Part shown: positions 46,648 to 54,996 of the stretch, in pieces
How positions within the stretch are numbered: the stretch's first letter is position 1
Layout of the letters: each line of letters begins with the position of its first letter
Notes under the pieces: model-generated
Databases searched by the model: none
What the model saw: only the letters and a program-made list of their open reading frames with translations
Told to the model about the DNA's origin: nothing
Program-made: the position numbers and the translations under genes
Source: Mesorhizobium sp. M8A.F.Ca.ET.218.01.1.1
GTDB lineage: Bacteria; Pseudomonadota; Alphaproteobacteria; Rhizobiales; Rhizobiaceae
DNA: 64,000 bases
Direction of reading: 5' to 3'
Assembly (NCBI RefSeq): GCF_004791165.1
Contig: NZ_SRUZ01000001.1
Coordinates: 1,036,382-1,100,381 of the forward strand

Positions 46648-47493
46648 TCAAGCCTTGCGCTTGCGGCTCGCGTCACGCCGCTTCTCGCCGACGCCGACGG
46701 TCAGCGCCATGGCCAGCGCCATTGTCGCCGACAGCGAACGGAAACCGGCGAAATCCGCCTCGGCCACCTCGAACCAGACCCTGGCGAACTGGGCCAGCGG
46801 CGAGAATGAGCTGTCGGTGATGGCAACGATCGGTACGCCCTGCTCGGAAATGCTGCGCGCTTCCTCGATCGTGGCCGGTGCGTAGGGCGAGAAGCTGATG
46901 GCGATGACGGCGTCCGCCGGCGTGGCGAAGCCGACCATCTCGGCATTCAGGCCGGCAGCCGATTCGATCAGCTGGTTGCGGATCTTCAGCTTGCCCAGCG
47001 CGTAGGCGATATAGCTCGCCACCGGATAGGAGCGCCGCTTGGCCAAGACATAGATGGTCTGCGCCTTTGCCAGCAGCGAGATAGCGTCTTCCAGATGCGC
47101 GTCGTCCAGTGTGCGGGAAATGTCGTTGAGCGAGGTGCTGGCGGCGGCAATGAAACCGTCGAAGATCGCCCGGTGGCCGGCGCCGCCCTCGGCCTTGGCG
47201 CGTAGCGCCTGCAGCCGCTCGTCATAGGAGGAGTTGCGCTCGCGCAACCGCTCGCGGAACACCTGCTGCAGGCTGGTAAAGCCGTCGAAACCGAGTTGCT
47301 GGGCAAAGCGGATCAGGGTCGAGGGCTGCACACCGGCCGAAGCGGCGATGCTGGCGGCGGTGCCAAACGCGATGTCGTCCGGATTGTCGAGCGCATAGGC
47401 GGCGATCTGGGCGATGCGCTTGGGCAGGCTCTCGCGCCGGTCCAGAATGGTGGCGCGCAGCGTCTCGAAGTCGCGAGGTACCTGTTCGTCCAT
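46648..47493 (-). CDS. iolR: RpiR/MurR-family regulator, probable IolR
   Basis: A 281-residue RpiR-type regulator with an N-terminal HTH ('VQPSTLIRFAQQLGFDGFTSLQQVFRERLR' at about 45-75) and a C-terminal SIS sugar-phosphate-binding domain ('AKAQTIYVLAKRRSYPVASYIAY' and 'VIAISFSPYAPATIEEARSISEQGVPIVAITDS'). In rhizobia IolR of this family represses iol genes and responds to a late inositol intermediate. Its place directly before iolC and the GGAA-N6-TTCC boxes support the name. Start ATG 47493 follows CGGAG. Confidence 0.88.
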   Translation of the reverse strand: MDEQVPRDFETLRATILDRRESLPKRIAQIAAYALDNPDDIAFGTAASIAASAGVQPSTLIRFAQQLGFDGFTSLQQVFRERLRERNSSYDERLQALRAKAEGGAGHRAIFDGFIAAASTSLNDISRTLDDAHLEDAISLLAKAQTIYVLAKRRSYPVASYIAYALGKLKIRNQLIESAAGLNAEMVGFATPADAVIAISFSPYAPATIEEARSISEQGVPIVAITDSSFSPLAQFARVWFEVAEADFAGFRSLSATMALAMALTVGVGEKRRDASRKRKA

Positions 47494-47641
47494 CGTCTCC
47501 GCCCAAGCCTGTCTGGAGGCTCTCTGTGCCCCATCATAGCGGGCCTGCGCAAGAACGCCATAAAAAATGAGGCAGACATTCCATTTCCGGAGAAAATGGA
47601 CTAATTCATCCATCCAACGCTCAGGCAGTGGAGAAAGTTGG

Positions 47642-48751
47642 ATGGTCGGCGTAGGTCTTATCGGTACGGGTTTCATGGGCAAGTGCCACGCCATCGCGTG
47701 GAGCGCAGTGGGAGCCGTCTTCCCCGATGCGACCAAGCCGCGGCTCGTCCATCTCGGCGAGGTCAGCGAGGACCTTGCCAGGCGCAAGGCCGGCGAGTTC
47801 GGCTTTGCCAAGGCGTCCGGCGACTGGCGTGCCGTCGTCAACGATCCGGAGGTCGACGTCGTCTCGCTGACGACGCCCAACCAGTTTCATCCGGAAATGG
47901 CCATCGCCATCCTCGAAGCCGGCAAGCATCTGTGGTGCGAAAAGCCGATGGCGCCGAGCTTCGCCGAGGCCGAGGCAATGGCGGCCGCCGCCAAGACATC
48001 AGGCAAGATTGCCGCGCTTGGTTACAATTACATCCAGAGCCCGGCCATCCGTCACATCGGCGCGCTGCTCGACGAGAAGATCATCGGCGAGGTCAACCAT
48101 CTGCGCATCGAGATGGACGAGGATTTCATGGCCGATCCCGAGGCGCCGTTCTTCTGGAAGCACGAAGCGACTTCCGGCTATGGCGCGCTCGACGATTTCG
48201 CCGTGCATCCGCTGTCGCTGGTCACGGCGTTGTTCGGCCGCGTCGCCAGCGTCATCTGCGACATGGCCAAGCCCTATGCCGACCGCAAGCTGGCGGCGGG
48301 CGGGCGCCGCGCGGTCGAGACCTACGATATCGCCAGCGTGCTGATGCATCTGGAAAACGGCATTGCTGGAACGCTGCAGGTCAACCGCTCGGCCTGGGGC
48401 CGCAAGGGCCGTATCGCCATCCAGATCTTCGGCTCCAAGGGTTCGGTCCTGTTCGACCAGGAGCGGATGAACGAATTCCAGCTCTATTTGACGTCGGACC
48501 GACCGACCGAACAGGGCTATCGCACCATATTGGTGGCGCCGCAGCACAAGCCCTATGATCTTTTCGTGCCGGCGCCCGGCCACAGCCTCGGCTTCAACGA
48601 TCTCAAGATCATCGAGTGCCACGAATTGCTGACGCGGCTGGCCGGCAAGCCGGCCCGGCTTATCGAGTTCGCCGAAGGGCTGGAGATCGAGCGCACCGTG
48701 CACGCGATGGCGCGCTCCTTCGAGGAGAAGCGCTGGGTGGATGTGAGATAA
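47642..48751 (+). CDS. Gfo/Idh/MocA-family oxidoreductase
   Basis: A 369-residue NAD(P)-dependent oxidoreductase. The Rossmann loop is 'GLIGTGFMGKCHA' (about 5-17), 'LWCEKPMAPS' (near 100) is the EKP motif, and 'YGALDDFAVHPLSL' (near 180) carries the Asp and His of the active site. ATG 47642 follows GGAGAAAG. It is divergent from iolR, so it probably belongs to the inositol regulon and may act on an inositol isomer or a related cyclitol or sugar. It is clearly different from the iolG-like gene at 53118. Confidence 0.88.
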   Translation: MVGVGLIGTGFMGKCHAIAWSAVGAVFPDATKPRLVHLGEVSEDLARRKAGEFGFAKASGDWRAVVNDPEVDVVSLTTPNQFHPEMAIAILEAGKHLWCEKPMAPSFAEAEAMAAAAKTSGKIAALGYNYIQSPAIRHIGALLDEKIIGEVNHLRIEMDEDFMADPEAPFFWKHEATSGYGALDDFAVHPLSLVTALFGRVASVICDMAKPYADRKLAAGGRRAVETYDIASVLMHLENGIAGTLQVNRSAWGRKGRIAIQIFGSKGSVLFDQERMNEFQLYLTSDRPTEQGYRTILVAPQHKPYDLFVPAPGHSLGFNDLKIIECHELLTRLAGKPARLIEFAEGLEIERTVHAMARSFEEKRWVDVR

Positions 48752-48786
48752 CGCCAAGTTTTCAGAGACTGCGCGGTTTAGGACCG

Positions 48787-48943
48787 CCTTCCCCCACTCC
48801 GTCTCGGCTTCGCCGAGCCACCTCTCCCCCCTCCGGAGGGAGAGGAAGGGAGCTAAGGCCGGCGAACACGCGCCTTTCCTCTACCCCGTCGATCGGGGGA
48901 GAGGTGTCGAGCGAAGCTCGACGGAGTGGGGGTCGACTGCTCG
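48787..48943. repeat. Inverted-repeat intergenic element (CCCCCACTCCGTC type)
   Basis: Outer arms CCCCCACTCCGTC (48792 onward) and GACGGAGTGGGGG (ending 48933) are inverted copies. Inside are smaller stems (CGGCTTCGCCGAG; CCTCTCCCCC/GGGGGAGAGG; GTCGAGCGAAGCTCGAC). It resembles family A in having CTCTCCCC hairpins but is a separate type. It fills the space between two convergent genes and may terminate both. Confidence 0.7.
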
Positions 48944-48972
48944 GCGAGAGATTAAGTACTCATCCCCTCGCT

Positions 48973-49668
48973 TCAGCCACTGGCTGCCGGAGTCTCCCAG
49001 CCATTGACCCAGATTTGCCGCAAGCGGTCGCCTTCGCCCTTGAAGCGTAACCCGGTCGGCTGGCAGTCCTCGATGCGGTCGCTGCGGAAATTGCGGATCG
49101 CCTGGCGCAGCTCGCACCAGGCGACGATGTTGGCGGTTTCGGCGTAGTAGATCAGCGCGATCGGGCGGATCAGCCGCTCGGAGGCACGGCCTGCTTCGTC
49201 GCGGTAGGAAAGGTCGAGCTTCTCCTCGTCGCGGATGGCGCGGCGCACCAGCGCCAGGTCGATCGTGCCGGCGGCGGGCGCGGCAAAGCCCCAGGCATGC
49301 AGTGCATTGGCGTCGAGCGTCTGGCGCAAGGGCGGCGGCACCGCGCCGGCGATCTTGGCGCTGACGCGCTTGGCCGCCTGCTTGAGCTCGTCGTCTCCCG
49401 TGCGCTCGAGCAACGCCAGCGACAGCACGATCGCCTCCATCTCCTCGATCGAGAACATCAGCGGCGGCAGGTCGAAGCCGGGACGCAGGATATAGCCGAT
49501 GCCACGGCCGCCCTCGATCGGGACGCGCATGGCCTGCAGCGCGGCGATGTCGCGGTAGATCGAGCGTATCGTCACTTCCAGTTGCCCGGCAATCATTGCC
49601 GCCGTCACCGGCTGCCTGGCCAGCCGCAGGATCTGGATGATCTCGAACAGGCGCGAGGCCTTGCGCAT
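48973..49668 (-). CDS. YafY-type transcriptional regulator (HTH + WYL domain)
   Basis: A 231-residue regulator with an N-terminal DeoR-like HTH ('LARQPVTAAMIAGQLEVTIRSIYRDIAAL', about 16-44) and a WYL ligand-sensing domain (about 135-220, 'LDLSYRDEAGRASERLIRPIALIYYAETANIVAWCELR'). It is divergent from a LysE-type exporter gene, a common pairing in which the regulator controls the exporter. CAACTGAC repeats lie between the genes. Confidence 0.88.
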   Translation of the reverse strand: MRKASRLFEIIQILRLARQPVTAAMIAGQLEVTIRSIYRDIAALQAMRVPIEGGRGIGYILRPGFDLPPLMFSIEEMEAIVLSLALLERTGDDELKQAAKRVSAKIAGAVPPPLRQTLDANALHAWGFAAPAAGTIDLALVRRAIRDEEKLDLSYRDEAGRASERLIRPIALIYYAETANIVAWCELRQAIRNFRSDRIEDCQPTGLRFKGEGDRLRQIWVNGWETPAASG

Positions 49669-49689
49669 TTTTCTCCCCGGCTGTGATCA

Positions 49690-49713
49690 CAACTGACACA
49701 CCATCGTCAGTTG
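49690..49713. promoter_or_regulatory. CAACTGAC-N8-GTCAGTTG operator
   Basis: Perfect 8-bp inverted arms separated by eight bases between the YafY-type regulator and the LysE exporter. A third CAACTGAC half site lies at 49788-49795, directly before the exporter ATG. This fits a regulator-exporter autoregulatory circuit. Confidence 0.6.
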
Positions 49714-49795
49714 GCTCGATCTATAGGATCGCCCATCGGCTTGAAAATCAACAATTCCTTGGCGGCACGCCCCCAAGAGGCGACAGGCAACTGAC

Positions 49796-50431
49796 ATGAG
49801 CTACGCGGAAAATCTCTGGCTTTTCTTTCTTCTCCTGTTCGGCATCATCGCCGTTCCAGGCATGGACATGCTGTTCGTGCTTGCCAACGCGCTGACCGGC
49901 GGACGCGACAGAGGGCTGGCCGCGACCGGCGGCATCATGGTCGGCGGCATGGTACACACGCTGAACGGCGCTGTCGGCGTCGGCCTGCTCATGCATTTCG
50001 TGCCGATCCTGTTCAAGCCGCTGCTGATCGCCGGCGCCGCCTACATGGCCTATATCGGCATCACGCTGATGCGCAGCTCCATCACCGTCGGCCGTGAGGG
50101 GCCGGCCGGCAGCCGTTCCGCATGGAAAGCGTTTCGCCAGGGTTTCGTGACCTGCCTGATCAACCCGAAGGCCTATCTCTTCGTCCTGGCCGTCTACCCT
50201 CAGTTCCTGAAACCGCACTACGGTCCGATCTGGATGCAGGCGACGATCATGGGCCTGCTGACCGTGCTGACGCAGGCGGCGATCTATGGCGGGCTGGCCA
50301 TTTCTGCCGGCCGCAGCCGCAGCCTTCTGATCGCCAATCCGCGGGCGACCGTCCTTGCCGGGCGCGCCGCCGGGCTGCTGCTGTTCGCGGTCTCGGTCTT
50401 CACCGCATGGGAAGGGCTGAGGGCGGCGTAA
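49796..50431 (+). CDS. LysE/RhtB-family amino acid exporter
   Basis: A 211-residue inner-membrane protein with about six hydrophobic segments. The LysE family pattern is seen in 'IAVPGMDMLFVLANALTGGRDRGLAATGGIMVG' (about 18-50) and 'FRQGFVTCLINPKAYLFVLAVYPQF' (about 110-134). It exports amino acids or related compounds. It is controlled, probably, by the divergent YafY-type gene. No clear Shine-Dalgarno is present; a CAACTGAC half site takes its place immediately before ATG. Confidence 0.9.
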   Translation: MSYAENLWLFFLLLFGIIAVPGMDMLFVLANALTGGRDRGLAATGGIMVGGMVHTLNGAVGVGLLMHFVPILFKPLLIAGAAYMAYIGITLMRSSITVGREGPAGSRSAWKAFRQGFVTCLINPKAYLFVLAVYPQFLKPHYGPIWMQATIMGLLTVLTQAAIYGGLAISAGRSRSLLIANPRATVLAGRAAGLLLFAVSVFTAWEGLRAA

Positions 50432-50465
50432 GTCCCGGCGCCGCCCCTCCCGCATCGCCATCGTG

Positions 50466-51557
50466 TCAGGCGGCCCCTTGCCGGCTGTCCAGCATGGCGC
50501 GCCGCGCCGAGCGGCGCCATTCTACGGCACCGGCAAGCCCGTGCAGCACGGTCTCGGTGGTCGCCCAGTCGATGCAGCCATCGGTGATGCTCTGGCCGTA
50601 GACCAGCGGCTTGCCGGGCACGACATCCTGCCGGCCGGCGACGAGATTGCTTTCGATCATGACGCCGATGATGCGCTCGTCGCCCGCCGCCACCTGGCCT
50701 GCCACGTCCGCCGCCACCTTCGGCTGGTTCTCGGGCTTCTTGCTGGAGTTGGCGTGGCTCACGTCGATCATCAGGCGCGGCGCGATACCGATGCGGGCGA
50801 GTTCCACCGAAGCAGCCTCGACGCTTGCCGTGTCATAGTTCGGCTGGACACCGCCGCGCAGGATGACATGGCAATCCTCGTTTCCGGTCGTCGCCGCAAT
50901 CGCGCTGCGGCCGCCCTTGGTCACCGCCATGAAATGATGCGGCTGGGCGGCCGACTTCACCGCCTCGCCGGCGATCCTGAGATTGCCGTCGGTGCCGTTC
51001 TTGAAGCCGACCGGGCAGGAGAGGCCCGAGGCCAGCTCGCGGTGGATCTGGCTTTCGGTCGTGCGCGCGCCAATGGCGCCCCAGGCGACGAGGTCGGCAA
51101 TGTATTGCGGCGTCGTCATGTCGAGGAATTCGGTCGCCGCCGGCAGGCCGAGATTGTTGACGGCGGAAAGCACATTGCGCGCCATCCGCAGCCCCTTGTC
51201 GATGTTGAAGCTGCCGTCGAGGTCGGGATCGTTGATCAGGCCTTTCCAGCCGACAGTGGTGCGCGGCTTTTCGAAATAGACCCGCATGACGATCTCGAGC
51301 CGGTCGGCCAGGGCCTCGCGCAGCGCCGCCAGACGGCTGGCATAGTCAACGGCCGCGACCGGATCATGAATGGAACAAGGGCCGACGATGACAACAAGTC
51401 GATCGTCGGCCCCTGTCAGGATGGAGTGGATGGCGTTGCGCGAGGCGGCAACGGTGCGTGTCGCCGTGAGTGAGCGCGGTATCTCGCGCATCACCTCTTC
51501 CGGCGTGCTCAGCAGTCTAAGTTCCTTGACCCGAAGGTCGTCTGTAGTGGTCAACAC
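50466..51557 (-). CDS. aroG: 3-deoxy-7-phosphoheptulonate synthase, class I (DAHP synthase)
   Basis: A 363-residue class I DAHP synthase of the AroFGH type. It joins phosphoenolpyruvate and erythrose 4-phosphate, the first step of aromatic amino acid synthesis. 'VIVGPCSIHDP' is at about 57-67, 'FEKPRTTVGWKGLINDPDLDGSF' at about 96-118 and 'MIDVSHANSSKKPENQP' near 265. Start GTG 51557 has AGGAG nine bases upstream; TTG 51554 is possible. Upstream lies an attenuator with an aromatic-rich leader peptide, so expression should rise when charged aromatic tRNAs are scarce. Confidence 0.93.
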   Translation of the reverse strand: MLTTTDDLRVKELRLLSTPEEVMREIPRSLTATRTVAASRNAIHSILTGADDRLVVIVGPCSIHDPVAAVDYASRLAALREALADRLEIVMRVYFEKPRTTVGWKGLINDPDLDGSFNIDKGLRMARNVLSAVNNLGLPAATEFLDMTTPQYIADLVAWGAIGARTTESQIHRELASGLSCPVGFKNGTDGNLRIAGEAVKSAAQPHHFMAVTKGGRSAIAATTGNEDCHVILRGGVQPNYDTASVEAASVELARIGIAPRLMIDVSHANSSKKPENQPKVAADVAGQVAAGDERIIGVMIESNLVAGRQDVVPGKPLVYGQSITDGCIDWATTETVLHGLAGAVEWRRSARRAMLDSRQGAA

Positions 51558-51595
51558 GGCTTTCTGCTCCTGTTTGGGAACCTGCCGGCTGAAAC

Positions 51596-51619
51596 AAAAA
51601 AGCCGCCAGGTCTGGCGGC
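51596..51619 (-). terminator. Attenuator terminator of the DAHP synthase leader
   Basis: On the minus strand the RNA reads GCCGCCAG (51619-51612), a short GACC-type loop, CUGGCGGC (51609-51602), then six U (51601-51596). An upstream leader segment CUGGCGGC (51673-51666), inside the leader-peptide codons just after the aromatic codons, is complementary to the first terminator arm and can form the competing antiterminator. This is the layout of classical ribosome-dependent attenuation. Confidence 0.85.
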
Positions 51620-51643
51620 TTGTCGGACTGTTTGCTGCAATCT

Positions 51644-51715
51644 TCAGATCGAGCGCAATCCTCCCGCCGCCAGCGAGCTGCTAAAGTACCAATAGGTGGC
51701 GGACAGGTGGATCAT
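51644..51715 (-). CDS. Aromatic leader peptide of the DAHP synthase attenuator
   Basis: A 23-codon frame starting ATG ATC CAC and ending TGA. Residues 8-11 are Tyr-Trp-Tyr-Phe, so three aromatic amino acids are coded by four consecutive codons. The antiterminator segment starts ten bases after the Phe codon, where a ribosome stalled on these codons leaves it free. The predicted -10 box ends eight bases before the ATG, so the transcript probably begins at or within a base or two of the start codon and is translated without a Shine-Dalgarno site, as known for rhizobial trpL. The peptide itself is not expected to need a function. Confidence 0.82.
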   Translation of the reverse strand: MIHLSATYWYFSSSLAAGGLRSI

Positions 51716-51722
51716 GCCGCTC

Positions 51723-51750
51723 ATATAGTCGAAGCGGCGGCGTTTGTCGA
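51723..51750 (-). promoter_or_regulatory. Promoter of the DAHP synthase leader
   Basis: On the minus strand TCGACA (51750-51745) and CTATAT (51728-51723) are separated by 16 bases and fit the alphaproteobacterial housekeeping promoter pattern. The expected start is near 51716, next to the leader ATG at 51715. Confidence 0.6.
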
Positions 51751-51790
51751 TGGGGCGATGAGGGTCAGGTGGCGAAACCGTCGATGACAG

Positions 51791-51964
51791 CACCCCTCTC
51801 CCCGTCCCTATACGGGGAGAGGATGCCGGCAGGCAGGTGAGGGGCGGCGCCTACGTCGGAGAGACAAGCGAGGTGGCAGGGTATGGACCGGTAATTGTCA
51901 AAGTCGGTGCTGCCTCTCATTGCCCTGCCGGGCATTTCTCCCCGTATAGTGACGGGGAGAAAGG
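51791..51964. repeat. Family A palindromic repeats, copies 3 and 4
   Basis: Two units in inverted order. At 51791-51850: 'CCCCTCTCCCCGTCCCTATA' then CGGGGAGAGG and GGTGAGGGGCGGCGC. At 51911-51964: 'TCTCCCCGTATAGTGACGGG' then GAGAAAGGG. Together they form a larger inverted structure in the 268 bases between the DAHP synthase promoter and the 3' end of the SDR gene transcribed in the same direction. Nothing else is seen in this gap. Confidence 0.75.
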
Positions 51965-51983
51965 GCCAGCCGCAACGTCGGCA

Positions 51984-52772
51984 CTATTCCGGCGACGAGC
52001 CGGCGATGCTCTGGTCGTAGTCGACCAGCGATCCGGTCATGACGCCCGATTGCGGGCTGACCATGTAGCTGATCAGCCGCGCGAGCTGGCCCGGCTTCAC
52101 CAACTGGCCCATCGGCTGGGCCGCTTCGGCCTTCGCCAGCCAGTCGTCGGGCGCGCCGTGCCATTTCTTCTGCACGATGTCCTCGCCCTCGGTGTCCATC
52201 CAGCCGGGCAGCACGGCGTTGCAGCGGATGCGGTTGAAGCGATAGGCGTTGGCGACGTTCTTGGTCAGCGTCATCAGCGCGCCCTTGCTGGTCGAATAGG
52301 GCGTCAGGAAGGACTGGCCGGTATGCGCCGACATCGACAGCACGTTGACGATCGAGCCGGGTGCCTTTTTCTCCAGCAGATGCGCCACCACGCCCTGCAT
52401 CAGGAAGAAGGGGCCGCGCACATTGGTGTCGAAGATCTGGTCGAAAAGCTCTTCCGATGTCTCGACCAGGGAGCCGCGCGCCGAGGTGGCGGCGGCGTTG
52501 ACCAGCGCGTTGATCGTACCGAAATGCGAGAGCGCGGTGGCGACCGCACGCTTGCAGTCGGCAACCTTCGAAACGTCGGCGCTGATGAAGATGGCGTCGA
52601 CGCCAGATTTCTTGAAATGGGCAACAGCCTTGTCGCCCTTCTCCTGCGAGCGGCCGATGAGCGCCAGCGCCCGGCAGCCCTCGTCGGCGAGTGCCTCGGC
52701 GACGGCGAAGCCGATGCCTTGCGCACCGCCGGTGACGATGGCGCGTGTCTGTGAATTACGATCGGTGCTCAT
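51984..52772 (-). CDS. SDR-family oxidoreductase
   Basis: A 262-residue classical SDR with TGGAQGIGFA at about 15-24, 'NAAATSARG' near 92 in the place of NNAG, Ser in 'NVLSMSA' and YSTSK near 158-162. The catalytic triad is present, although the NNAG variant is unusual. ATG 52772 follows AGGAGCAGAGCA. It lies 345 bases downstream of iolG on the same strand, separated by a family B repeat, so a role with cyclitols is possible but not shown. Confidence 0.85.
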   Translation of the reverse strand: MSTDRNSQTRAIVTGGAQGIGFAVAEALADEGCRALALIGRSQEKGDKAVAHFKKSGVDAIFISADVSKVADCKRAVATALSHFGTINALVNAAATSARGSLVETSEELFDQIFDTNVRGPFFLMQGVVAHLLEKKAPGSIVNVLSMSAHTGQSFLTPYSTSKGALMTLTKNVANAYRFNRIRCNAVLPGWMDTEGEDIVQKKWHGAPDDWLAKAEAAQPMGQLVKPGQLARLISYMVSPQSGVMTGSLVDYDQSIAGSSPE

Positions 52773-53117
52773 TGCTCTGCTCCTGGGTTCTTGACTGCCA
52801 ACAGTTTCATGAGATTCATTGAGGTTTCTTCGGTGCCTTATCGCGACGTTGGGAAACTTGGTCGAAGTATCCCCAACGTCGTCATCCTAGGGCGAAGCGG
52901 GAGCGAAGCTCCGTCGCGGAGACCCTAGGATCCATTCCGTGACCTCTGCCGAAGAACGCAGCGGACCAAAATTCTGAACCGTTGGAGCCGCTTCTATGTA
53001 ACGGCATGGATCCTCGGGTCTGCGCCGCGTCGCTTCGCTCCTTGCTTCGCCCGTGGATGACGACATGATGAATGTTACGGCTAGTCATAAAGCCCTGTAG
53101 ATCGACGACCTTACTGT
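52773..53117. other. Intergenic region with a family B repeat
   Basis: A 345-base gap between iolG and the SDR gene. The family B element at 52878-53064 takes up more than half. The remaining 105 bases before the SDR start codon could hold its promoter, but I see no strong -35/-10 pair. Confidence 0.6.
52878..53064. repeat. Family B inverted-repeat element, copy 3
   Basis: About 187 bases. The left end GTCGTCATCCTAGGGCGAAG and right end CTTCGCCCGTGGATGACGAC are inverted with a mismatch, and the inner 'GACCCTAGGATCCATTCCGTGACC' and 'ACGGCATGGATCCTCGGGTCTGCGCC' blocks match the other copies. It is the most diverged of the three. Confidence 0.8.
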
Positions 53118-54110
53118 CTAGCCTAGGCGCACTGTCTTGCCTGTCGTCGCCGATTTCAGCGCCGCGTCCGCCAGCTTCAGTGCCACAAGGCCATCGGCGC
53201 CGCTTGGCGCTGCCTTCTTGCCCTTTGTCGCCGCCGTGATGAAGGCAGCAATCTCATTGGCATAAGCGTCGAGATAGCGGGTCATGAAAAAGTCGTGCAG
53301 CGGCGGGCGCGTATAGCCCTTCTCGTTGGCCAGTTCGATCGACACCGGCCGCTGGTTCTCGGCCGCCACCATGCCTTTCGAGCCATGCACCTCGATGCGC
53401 TGGTCGTAGCCATAGGTGGCGCGGCGCGAATTCGAGATGACCGCCTGCTTGCCCGATGCGGTTTCGAGGATGACGCTGACCGAGTCGAAATCGCCGGCTT
53501 CGCCGATCTTCTTGTCGACCAGCACCGAGGCATGGGCGCTGACCGCCACCGGCTCCTCGCCGAGCAGGAAGCGCGCCATGTCGAAATCATGGATGGTCAT
53601 GTCGCGGAAAATGCCGCCGGAGCGCGCGATGTAGTCGAGCGGCGGGGCGCCGGGATCACGCGAGGTGATGGTGACCATTTCGACCGTGCCGATGGCGCCG
53701 TCGTCAATCGCCTTGCGCACGGCGGCGAAATGCGGGTCGAAGCGCCTGTTGAAGCCGACCATCAGCGTCGCCTTGGCCTTGTCGACCACGGCCAGGCACT
53801 TCTCGACGCGCTTGACGTCGAGATCGATCGGCTTCTCGCAGAAGATCGCCTTACCGGCCTTGGCGAAGCGCTCGATCAGATCGGCATGCGTGTCGGTCGG
53901 CGTGCAGATGACGACCGCGTCGATGTCTTTCGATTTTTCGATGGCGTCGATGGTACGCACCTCGGCGCCATAGGCGCTCGCCAGTTCGCTTGCCGCCTTT
54001 TCGAAGGCGTCGGCAACGGCGACCAGTTTTGCCTGGGGGTTGGAACCCACGGCGCGGGCGTGGACCTTGCCGATGCGGCCGGCACCAAGGAGGGCGAAGC
54101 GAACAGTCAT
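53118..54110 (-). CDS. iolG: Inositol 2-dehydrogenase (IolG/IdhA/MocA type)
   Basis: A 330-residue Gfo/Idh/MocA dehydrogenase of the length and pattern of rhizobial myo-inositol 2-dehydrogenases. The NAD loop is GAGRIGKVHA (about 9-18), the EKP motif is 'IFCEKPIDLD' (near 93), and the catalytic 'GGIFRDMTIHDFDMAR' (near 170) holds the Asp and His. It oxidises myo-inositol to 2-keto-myo-inositol, the substrate of iolE. It follows the cyclitol ABC transporter genes at 54227-57125 on the same strand, 116 bases after the ATPase gene. Confidence 0.92.
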   Translation of the reverse strand: MTVRFALLGAGRIGKVHARAVGSNPQAKLVAVADAFEKAASELASAYGAEVRTIDAIEKSKDIDAVVICTPTDTHADLIERFAKAGKAIFCEKPIDLDVKRVEKCLAVVDKAKATLMVGFNRRFDPHFAAVRKAIDDGAIGTVEMVTITSRDPGAPPLDYIARSGGIFRDMTIHDFDMARFLLGEEPVAVSAHASVLVDKKIGEAGDFDSVSVILETASGKQAVISNSRRATYGYDQRIEVHGSKGMVAAENQRPVSIELANEKGYTRPPLHDFFMTRYLDAYANEIAAFITAATKGKKAAPSGADGLVALKLADAALKSATTGKTVRLG

Positions 54111-54226
54111 GGAAATTTTCCTCTAGGGGATGGTTCGAAGCGGGGCGCCGGTCATGGGCGCTGGATGATTTTCCGGTCAAGACAAATCGACGGGAAGGCG
54201 ATGACCATCGCCGCCGCGCCCGGCCC

Positions 54227-54994
54227 TTAGGCCGCGAGTTCCGCCTCCCCGGTCTTGGCGCCGGTGATGTAGGAGACGATGTCCTGCCCGTCGGTATTCT
54301 CCTTGCGCAGATTGGCAACGATGCGGCCGCGCCGGAACACGACGATACGGTCGCAGAGGTCGAACACCTGGCGCATGTTGTGGCTGATCAGGATCAGCGG
54401 CTCGCCATTGTCCTTCAGCGTGCGGATGATGTTTTCGACCTGCGCCGTCTCCTGCACGCCAAGGGCCGCCGTCGGCTCGTCCATGATGATCAGCTTGGAG
54501 GCAAAGGTGGCCGTCCTGGCGATCGCCACGCATTGGCGCTGGCCGCCCGACATGTGGCGGATGGTGTTGGACAAATTGGGAATTTTCACCGCGGTGCGGA
54601 CCAGTGCCGCCTCGGTCGCCTTGCGCATGTATTTGCGGTCGAGGATCGAGAATGGCCCCAGATTGAACAGCACCTTTTCGCGGCCGAGGAACAGGTTGGA
54701 CGGCACGTCGAGATCGTCGGCCAGCGCCAGGTTCTGGAACACCGTCTCGATGCCCGCCTCGCGCGCCTCGATCGGGCCGGCGAAATTCACTTCCTTGCCG
54801 TCGAACCAGACCTGGCCGCTCGTCCGCTGCTCGACGGCGGTGATCTGGCGCACGAAGGTCGACTTGCCGGCGCCGTTGTCGCCCATGATGGCGACATGCT
54901 CACCCTTGCGCAGCTCGAAATTGGCGCCTTCAAGTGCATGCACGCCGCCATAGCGCTTGGTGAGGTTTTCGGTCTTCAGGACGATGTCTGACAT
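54227..54994 (-). CDS. Sugar/cyclitol ABC transporter ATP-binding protein, single domain
   Basis: A 255-residue ATPase with one complete nucleotide-binding domain: Walker A GDNGAGKST near 38, signature MSGGQRQCVAIARTA near 138 and Walker B 'LIIMDEPTAALG' near 160. Most CUT2 transporters, including the three others in this window, use a tandem 500-residue ATPase; this one must dimerise. It sits two bases after the permease gene and serves the binding protein at 56184-57125. Confidence 0.92.
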   Translation of the reverse strand: MSDIVLKTENLTKRYGGVHALEGANFELRKGEHVAIMGDNGAGKSTFVRQITAVEQRTSGQVWFDGKEVNFAGPIEAREAGIETVFQNLALADDLDVPSNLFLGREKVLFNLGPFSILDRKYMRKATEAALVRTAVKIPNLSNTIRHMSGGQRQCVAIARTATFASKLIIMDEPTAALGVQETAQVENIIRTLKDNGEPLILISHNMRQVFDLCDRIVVFRRGRIVANLRKENTDGQDIVSYITGAKTGEAELAA

Positions 54995-54996
54995 GG

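Noticed and set aside
47577..47600. CCATTT...AAATGG near the Gfo/Idh gene as an IolR site
   Set aside because: It is an inverted repeat but does not fit GGAA-N6-TTCC in either orientation.
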